Source: Xylaria sp. FL1777 (Eukaryota; Ascomycota; Sordariomycetes; Xylariales; Xylariaceae). Taken from it: a stretch of 64,000 bases of DNA. How positions within the stretch are numbered: the stretch's first letter is position 1; each line of letters begins with the position of its first letter. The position numbers and the translations under genes were made by a program. The stretch covers positions 152,166-216,165 of the forward strand of contig MU400586.1 in assembly GCA_022578965.1 (NCBI GenBank), written 5' to 3'. The notes under the pieces are model-generated. The model had not been told where the DNA came from. It saw only the letters and a list, made by a program, of their open reading frames with translations, and did not search any database. Shown here piece by piece: positions 58,647 through 64,000 of the stretch.

Positions 58647-59747
58647 ATGCAGAGTATCCGTGGCCTACGGCGGGCAATTCCGTCCACGAGTCCACGTTAT
58701 GTCCTGCTTTATTGTCCACGTCTGAGCATCACGAGCTCCGTCAGACGGCTCAGCATAAAACAGACACTACGAGCCTTCGATGTCGAACGGCCAGCTGCAC
58801 TTCGAGAAGAGAATAACGTCCAGTTGGGAACGTCATCTCGGCAGCATCGGGGTTTCACGTCAAGAGAAGATGTCAATGGCGGCAGAACGACAAAGGCGAG
58901 GCTTGAAGATGAAGATCCGACAGTCCTCGAAAAGTCGGCCAAAAGCAAAGAGAACACTCGAGACCTTTGCAGCGCCGTGACAGCCACAATGGCGAAGCTC
59001 CCGCATCCTGTAGTCATCATCACTACCCTCGACCGAACCTACTACGCTCAAGCAGCCGCCGGGGTGCCGATCGAGGAAATGCGACATCCTATTGCGCGGG
59101 GGATCACCGCCTCCTCCTTCACATCCCTATGCATCCGACCGAGGCCCCATGTTATGTTCAACATGACGCTGCCTAGTACCATGTACGAGGCCCTCGTTGC
59201 ATGCAAAGACTTCAACGTCCACGTCCTAACCCCTGACGAGTCTGGCGCGCGCGTCGCTAGCGTGTTCGCTCGCGGTAATCGCTTGCCGCCACCACGCATC
59301 GGAAGGGCCGAGTCCTCTGAATATGCCTTCGATGTCGATGCCGACCTGGGCGTGTTCGTGGGACTGAAAGAAGAGGGTTTACCTCATGTCGAGATTGTGA
59401 ACCGAGATGCGTGGCACGAGCAATATCAAGATGCCAAAAAGAGAGGTCTTCTGGTTTCCGGGTCTTCACACGATGTAGATCCTGCAGTACAAGATGCCGA
59501 AACCGCTGAGCCTGCGAGACAAGTCCATCATGTTCCGTGTCTTCATTCTAGAGGAATCATGGAGGTGCTGAATTGCCGTTTGGTCCGCACGGTACATCCT
59601 GAACTGTCGAACGCCGGACAGAATGCCGTCATGATAGGCGAAGTTGTCGGTATAACATTCCCTAAGGAATCCAACGAGACTCCCATCGCCTTAGGCTACG
59701 CCGCCAGAAAGTACCGGTCTATTGGTACTCCGGTTCACACGGTATGA
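58647..59747 (+). CDS. flavin-reductase-like FMN-binding protein, probably mitochondrial, 366 aa
   Basis: Single exon. Start at the ATG at 58647 (MQSIRGLRR); no ATG occurs earlier in frame. The first about 45 residues are Arg/Ser-rich with no acidic residues (a mitochondrial targeting type). From about 135 there is the flavin-reductase-like split-barrel: MAKLPHPVVIITT, ARGITASSFTSLCIRPRPHVMFNM, ALVACKDFNVHVLTPDESGARVASVFARGN. An insertion at about 225-300 (RIGRAESSEYAFDV, DAKKRGLLVSGS) precedes the last strand region MEVLNCRLVRTV, QNAVMIGEVVGI and the tail LGYAARKYRSIG. FMN binding and an NAD(P)H-linked reduction are expected from the fold; the partner oxygenase, if any, is not evident. Confidence 0.88.
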   Translation: MQSIRGLRRAIPSTSPRYVLLYCPRLSITSSVRRLSIKQTLRAFDVERPAALREENNVQLGTSSRQHRGFTSREDVNGGRTTKARLEDEDPTVLEKSAKSKENTRDLCSAVTATMAKLPHPVVIITTLDRTYYAQAAAGVPIEEMRHPIARGITASSFTSLCIRPRPHVMFNMTLPSTMYEALVACKDFNVHVLTPDESGARVASVFARGNRLPPPRIGRAESSEYAFDVDADLGVFVGLKEEGLPHVEIVNRDAWHEQYQDAKKRGLLVSGSSHDVDPAVQDAETAEPARQVHHVPCLHSRGIMEVLNCRLVRTVHPELSNAGQNAVMIGEVVGITFPKESNETPIALGYAARKYRSIGTPVHTV

Positions 59748-60572
59748 GACGAGTAGCTTAGAGAACGAGCCGTTGTCATTCCAAGGCGGCAATACCAAAA
59801 TGCGCTTACAACCACGAGGATAATCTAAAAAAGAACAAAAGAACACCGGCAACGAGCTACGGGGTAATATACCAAAGAGAATATGAATAATGACGGAAAT
59901 AGAGGTAGTGGTAGCCCATGAACTTCCCCTTCCTATGGCAGACCATAGATGGCGACATGTTAATATTTGATGAGCGGACCCATACGTTGACTCCATCTTC
60001 AGGACATTAAAAAAGCTCCCCCCACGACTTCAAGGAAAGTCAAGACTTTCCAAGAAAACAGAGCATAAAGGTCCCTTGATAGACCAGGCCGGCAGCAGAC
60101 TTTTGCATCCGATTATCAATTAAGTCATAGATAAATACTTGGCATAGCGACAGCCACTGTAAAAACTCATTGTAGTATATGTATAGACGATTGTATATAG
60201 AAAATATTCATGCTGCTCTGACAGAAAGGGAACGGCGTAGTTCTCATCGGCATCTGGATTTGCTGTGTCGAAAAGATACACGTTCGCGCACCATGATGTA
60301 GGCTAACAATAACAAATCGTCAAGTTAATTCCAATGCTAGGAACAGTGATGGGGTGTTTTATTTTCCTAGTACAAGGACACTAGCTGTTCGGTTCCGTTT
60401 CAGTTTCTTGCAACCATGCCTTCCTCCTTCCGCCCAGCTCTCAGTCGTCCACCAGGTAGGGTAATAGACACTCTCCTTCCACTCGCACTTTCGCAGCTGA
60501 CTGTGCCGGTACCGCAAGCAGGGTGATTGATCGCCAGACAAACAACCGCCATATCAGCTTAACCCGACCGCG
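59748..60572. other. intergenic, nothing recognised
   Basis: 3' ends of two convergent genes. AT-rich around 60120-60210, no gene or repeat. Confidence 0.6.
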
Positions 60573-60992
60573 TCATGTAGGTCGAAATATCTCGCCGGAA
60601 TTCCAGATGATGCCCACCACTTTTGCCAAGGTCCTAATCAAGGACGCAAGAGTGATGGCTGTGAACGTCAAGAAGCTGAAGAATATGAGGAGCACGGCGA
60701 CGACGAAAAACCGGCTTCCGACCCTGGACAATCCCCCCTTATACTCATAAGTACTCCCGTCCAGCCGGAGTGTTTCGGGGTGAGATGCGCGAAAGTGTAG
60801 GTCTGCTATGTGCGCTTCCAAGGCGCCAGTCGTTGGTCTTCGTCCTGCTCTGTCATCCCCTGCTCCCGGTGCTCGATGCGTCCCTTGTGTTTGACGCCGA
60901 CTTGAAGTGTACGATGGTGCCGCTATGTCCGTGTCGACCCCGCCAGTGTGATGTGAGCCCAGCCTCGAATCATTTCCCGGCGTCGACGCCAT
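60573..60992 (-). CDS. small single-pass membrane protein, 139 aa
   Basis: Not recognised. Single exon with a good ATG context. Residues 1-92 are polar, disordered and Arg/Gly/His-rich; residues about 94-118 form one transmembrane helix (FFVVAVLLIFFSFLTFTAITLASLI) followed by a short TLAKVVGIIWNSGEIFRPT end. No signal peptide, so it would be anchored with its N-terminus in the cytosol or in an organelle membrane. Codon use is like real genes and the frame is ATG-initiated, but without a family match it could still be a chance frame. Confidence 0.55.
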   Translation of the reverse strand: MASTPGNDSRLGSHHTGGVDTDIAAPSYTSSRRQTQGTHRAPGAGDDRAGRRPTTGALEAHIADLHFRASHPETLRLDGSTYEYKGGLSRVGSRFFVVAVLLIFFSFLTFTAITLASLIRTLAKVVGIIWNSGEIFRPT

Positions 60993-62388
60993 TCTTTGGT
61001 AACTCTTTTGCGCTGGGATAATTTATAGGTCGTGGCTGAGGGATATGTTGTGGGCGTCTTGTAATGTTTTTCTCGGGCTATTCGAACACTACCACCTGAG
61101 GCCTGTGCGTCAGCTTGTTTCGATGACGGTAGCAAAGGTTGAGTTTGTGGTTTGGGAAAGGAACTTCAGTGTTATATATATACCTGAAGAAAGTCTTGTC
61201 CTTCTCTACGTGGCTAGAGTCTTCGATTGTAACAACTGGGCGGTGGCGGCGAAACGAGACCGTGGAGATAAACCGCCGTAGAAGTACCAAGATTCTGTTT
61301 ATTTCTAGACTAAGGCAGTCTCATTTGTGTACTTTGTTCTCCTGTGACTGCCTAACAATTTGCAATTGTCTTAACCTGTTGTTTGTGTATGAGTTTCTAA
61401 CAGCATGAATCAAACATGCGTTTGCCTAGCCAGAACGAGCTGTAGTAGACCACTCATGTTATACCAGTTTTATTTTCCGAAGCTTAACCCATCATGCATC
61501 GAATCATTAATATGAGTATGCAACTGACAAATATCCCGTAGCTATTCGACATTGAGAACTAGAGTCTGCTACATACCCCAACTAGTATGACCTTTCAAAC
61601 CACAGTCGTCCCCAAAGGAGGCAGAGAAACACAAGAGCTTACCATCAGCAAAGAAGCTCATCACTAGCATTAGGTCGCATGTTCAAAGGACTTCGCACCC
61701 CTTTGTTTCTGTCTTGTCCCTAAAGAATAGCTGTCTTATGTCTACCCTGGAGTAGCTCTCTAGCACATAACCCAAGCCCTACTTCAACGAATCAGATGTA
61801 CATTCAACTAAGTTACTAATAACCTAAGCTGCATGATACTTATGTATAGTGGTTTTATACAGCTTGTTGTCAAGGAGACGTGCATGGATCAAAGATGATG
61901 GTACTGATGTATATTGTATAGGTACGTATAGGTTCTAAGTTAAAGATACACGCAAGGAAATAGTGTTTAAAAATAACAATCTCCTCTTCATAGTGCAGTT
62001 AGACCGTGTAGGCAGATGGAACAGACTCTGAGTCTTCTTACTCTTAATACGACAACAGTTTCGGCAAAGCCCCTGAGTTTGCCAATACACCACCATTGAC
62101 TCCGAACACCGTTGCACTGGCTATTCCCCATGACATAATCTCCTACATGGGGATTTACTTGTTTTATCTCGTCAAATCCTTTGACTTTATCTGGCCTAAC
62201 TCGTGTCAGATTAGAGTGAAAAGAAAAGCAGTAACATTTCCGTTACGGCGTAACACACATAAGTGGCATGGCTCAGGTGGTAGCGGGGCAAAAGGCGGTA
62301 TATGTGGGGCCACAAGCCACAGATTACTCATAGTGCTTTATTTGTGGCCGGCATTCCATCAATCGTATGGTTGATGCAATTACATCAT
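60993..62388. other. intergenic, nothing recognised
   Basis: Promoter of the small membrane protein gene and upstream flank of the tRNA gene. Several short frames, none convincing. Confidence 0.6.
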
Positions 62389-62478
62389 GGTGTTATAGTA
62401 TAGTGGTTAGTACAATTCGTTGTGGCTATCTCACTGCTCAGCTCCGAATAGACCCAGGTTCGATTCCTGGTAACGCCA
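62389..62478 (+). tRNA. tRNA-His (GTG) with an 18-nt intron
   Basis: Complete cloverleaf: acceptor GGTGTTA with TAACGCC (one G-T pair), D arm GTAT/GTAC, anticodon stem ATTCG/CGAAT, T arm CCAGG/CCTGG with TTCGATT loop, discriminator A at 62478. The loop reads TTGTGG then an 18-nt intron (62426-62443) at the canonical position after base 37, then C. Anticodon GTG at 62422-62424 decodes His; the extra 5' G would be added after transcription. The intragenic A box (TAGTATAGTGGTTAGTAC) and B box (GGTTCGATTCC) are intact, and T runs follow at about 62490-62507 as RNA polymerase III terminators. Only tRNA gene found in the window. Confidence 0.96.
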
Positions 62479-63169
62479 ATTCAAGATAGTTTTTCTTGTC
62501 CTTTTTTAACGTGGATAGTTTGAGTACAATTTGCTATAGCCGAACACATATGATCTATGCCTTCCACAAAGTTCCATTTTTTTTTTATCTTTTATACCTA
62601 CAATCTCTGGTCATTATGTCTGTCCTTACATTATTTATATTTATTTGTTGACTGATTCCATAGTACCTTTTATTTATACCGTATATAGGTACATATCACA
62701 AATCGAGATTGTGACACAATGTGCCCAGTATGTTGGAGATTATGTCTTTTCCTGGAAGACTTGCAATATTCTGTAGCCCTTTCAACGCACAAAAATTCTC
62801 AGTTCAAATCTACTACCCCTTAGGCCCTCAAGTAGTCTTCCAGATCTATCAATATTTCAAGGCACTTCTGAGCGGTGATTGTATGAGAACGTCGTAAATG
62901 ACTACCTCAACGCACGGGGGACTGACGAGGCTGGGCATTTTAGACAGTTGAGAAAGTGAAGAATCAGACGATGGCTGTTCTTGGTGTAATTGGCATTCAA
63001 AGAAGTAGTTCGTCTTAATACTGGCATTGAGGCGAGGCTAAACGGCGTGCCAGGTCCTAAAAATTCATTCATAGTTTTCTAGATGGTTGATATCACGGAC
63101 TCAAGCTAACGACAACAATAGAAACGTCTAGAACTAGTATTAAGATCAGGTAATTAAGTTATTATTATT
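62479..63169. other. tRNA downstream flank, no gene
   Basis: Starts with a pol III T-run terminator. Remaining sequence is AT-leaning and without open frames; ends where composition drops sharply. Confidence 0.6.
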
Positions 63170-64000
63170 ATTAATAACCCGCTGTGCTGCTTTGCAGCGC
63201 GGTCTTTTTACCTGTGTACCCATAGGTAAAACCGTACAAAAAGCCGGATAAAAACCTCATGTAATAATGTTTACGCTGTTACTTTAAAGTTCTTTTACCT
63301 TGTAACAACTGGTTTTTATTAACTAGCTTGCTAAATAAAAAGTAATAATTAAAAAGCAGAAAAACTCTTTTTAAAGCTTTTAAACCTTTTGCTTTTTTAG
63401 GAAACGTATAAAAGCTTTTTTTTTGTTTTTTAAAACTTTTAAAAAAGCGCTTTTGTTTTTTTGGCTGGTTTTTTTTTTATTTTCTGCTTTTTTTCTTTTT
63501 TCTTTATTTTTTTTTATTTTAACTACTTTATTATATATTGCTATTTTATTAGTAATAAGTAGCTACTTTATAATATTACTTGCAGCTTTAAGCTTTTTTA
63601 TAGCTAGTTATAAGTTTTTATTAGTTTATAATAGTTTAGCTGCAAAGCTTTTTTATAGCTATTTTTTTTTGTTTTTTAGCAGGTTATAACATAAGTGTTA
63701 TAAAATTAGCACAAAAGTGGCTTTTAAAGCGGCCTAATGCTTTTATATATACTTTACACTTTTTCTTTTGCTAGCTAAAGCCAAAGTTACATAATAATTT
63801 ACTTAGCTTATTAAGCTTATAATAATTTAAAGCTTACTAAGCTTATAGTAATTTAAGGCTTACTAAGCTTATAATAATTTAATGCTTACTAGATTTGCAG
63901 TAATCTAAAAAAAGTTATTACTTTTTTTACTTTTTTTTTGTTTATATAATTATGCACTTTTTATATTTAGTTATTTATTTAGTTTTAGTTTTTTAGCTAT
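63170..64000. mobile_element. AT-rich block, probably repeat DNA mutated by RIP; continues past the window
   Basis: From about 63170 the sequence becomes overwhelmingly A/T, with long T runs, almost no CpG and repeated TTTTTAGC/AAGCTT words. Its left edge carries a hairpin (CCGC TGTG CTGC TTT GCAG C GCGG, 63179-63202) and an imperfect inverted repeat CGGT...TTTTACCT / AGGTAAAACCG (63200-63234). An 88-codon frame at 63423-63689 is a low-complexity Phe/Leu run and not a gene. Composition suggests a RIP-degraded transposon or an AT isochore; the family is unknown. Confidence 0.5.
63805..63908. repeat. 26-bp tandem repeat, four copies
   Basis: Units at 63805-63830, 63831-63856, 63857-63882 and 63883-63908. 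Copies 1-3 share AGCTTA...AAGCTTATA.TAATTTAA with one or two differences each; copy 4 has diverged more. Each unit contains the palindrome AAGCTT (lost in copy 4). Confidence 0.85.

Noticed and set aside
63423..63689. 88-codon Phe/Leu-rich frame
   Set aside because: Product of T-rich low-complexity DNA; not a real membrane protein.

Overview
The window is nuclear DNA of a filamentous ascomycete (Pezizomycotina, most likely Sordariomycetes). Short introns of about 50-185 nt with GTANGT-type donors and CTAAC/CTGAC-like branch sites are everywhere, genes are separate rather than in operons, and the contents fit the group: Clr5-domain, DUF8021, AA9 and class II peroxidase genes beside housekeeping genes. 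Intergenic DNA is full of TACCTA/TAGGTA words. I spliced the genes by hand; every multi-exon model given closes to a whole number of codons.

Layout. 1-8.2 kb is almost gene-free except for an 84-aa double-CxxC protein. 8.2-16.3 kb: DNA primase large subunit (pri2), a Clr5-domain protein, a coiled-coil/zinc-knuckle-like orphan and a small secreted protein. 17.4-19.6 kb: a six-exon Baeyer-Villiger-type flavin monooxygenase. 23.3-25.5 kb: a Ser/Thr kinase. 26.6-29.4 kb: a GC-rich tail-to-tail pair, a PaxM-like FAD monooxygenase and a secreted DUF8021 protein. 30.9-33.6 kb: a single-pass membrane protein with a Cys-rich ectodomain and a coiled-coil orphan. 34.6-48.3 kb is an extracellular/degradative block: an AA9 LPMO carrying a chitin-binding CBM18, a second AA9 LPMO, a tandem-repeat Tyr/Gln/Pro-rich protein, a degenerate kinase-like protein, a class II haem peroxidase and a GH18 chitinase. 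49.8-61 kb is housekeeping: TAF5 and MED11 (divergent, both RNA polymerase II machinery), the retromer sorting nexin Vps5, mitochondrial ribosomal protein bL31m, a flavin-reductase-like protein and a small membrane protein. 62.4 kb holds an intron-containing tRNA-His, and from about 63.17 kb the sequence drops abruptly into an AT-rich, low-complexity block with a 26-bp tandem repeat, probably mutated transposon DNA.

How the genes work together. The most coherent functional group is the secreted oxidative/chitin block (two copper LPMOs, a peroxidase, a chitinase, one LPMO fused to a chitin-binding module). The two flavin monooxygenases look like tailoring enzymes of secondary metabolism, but no backbone synthase (PKS, NRPS, terpene cyclase) is visible here. 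I found no CRISPR, prophage or bacterial-type element. The best candidates for undescribed biology are the 25-26-residue repeat protein (38.8-39.6 kb), the in-frame retainable intron encoding a hydrophobic segment (31.3 kb), and the AA9-CBM18 fusion.
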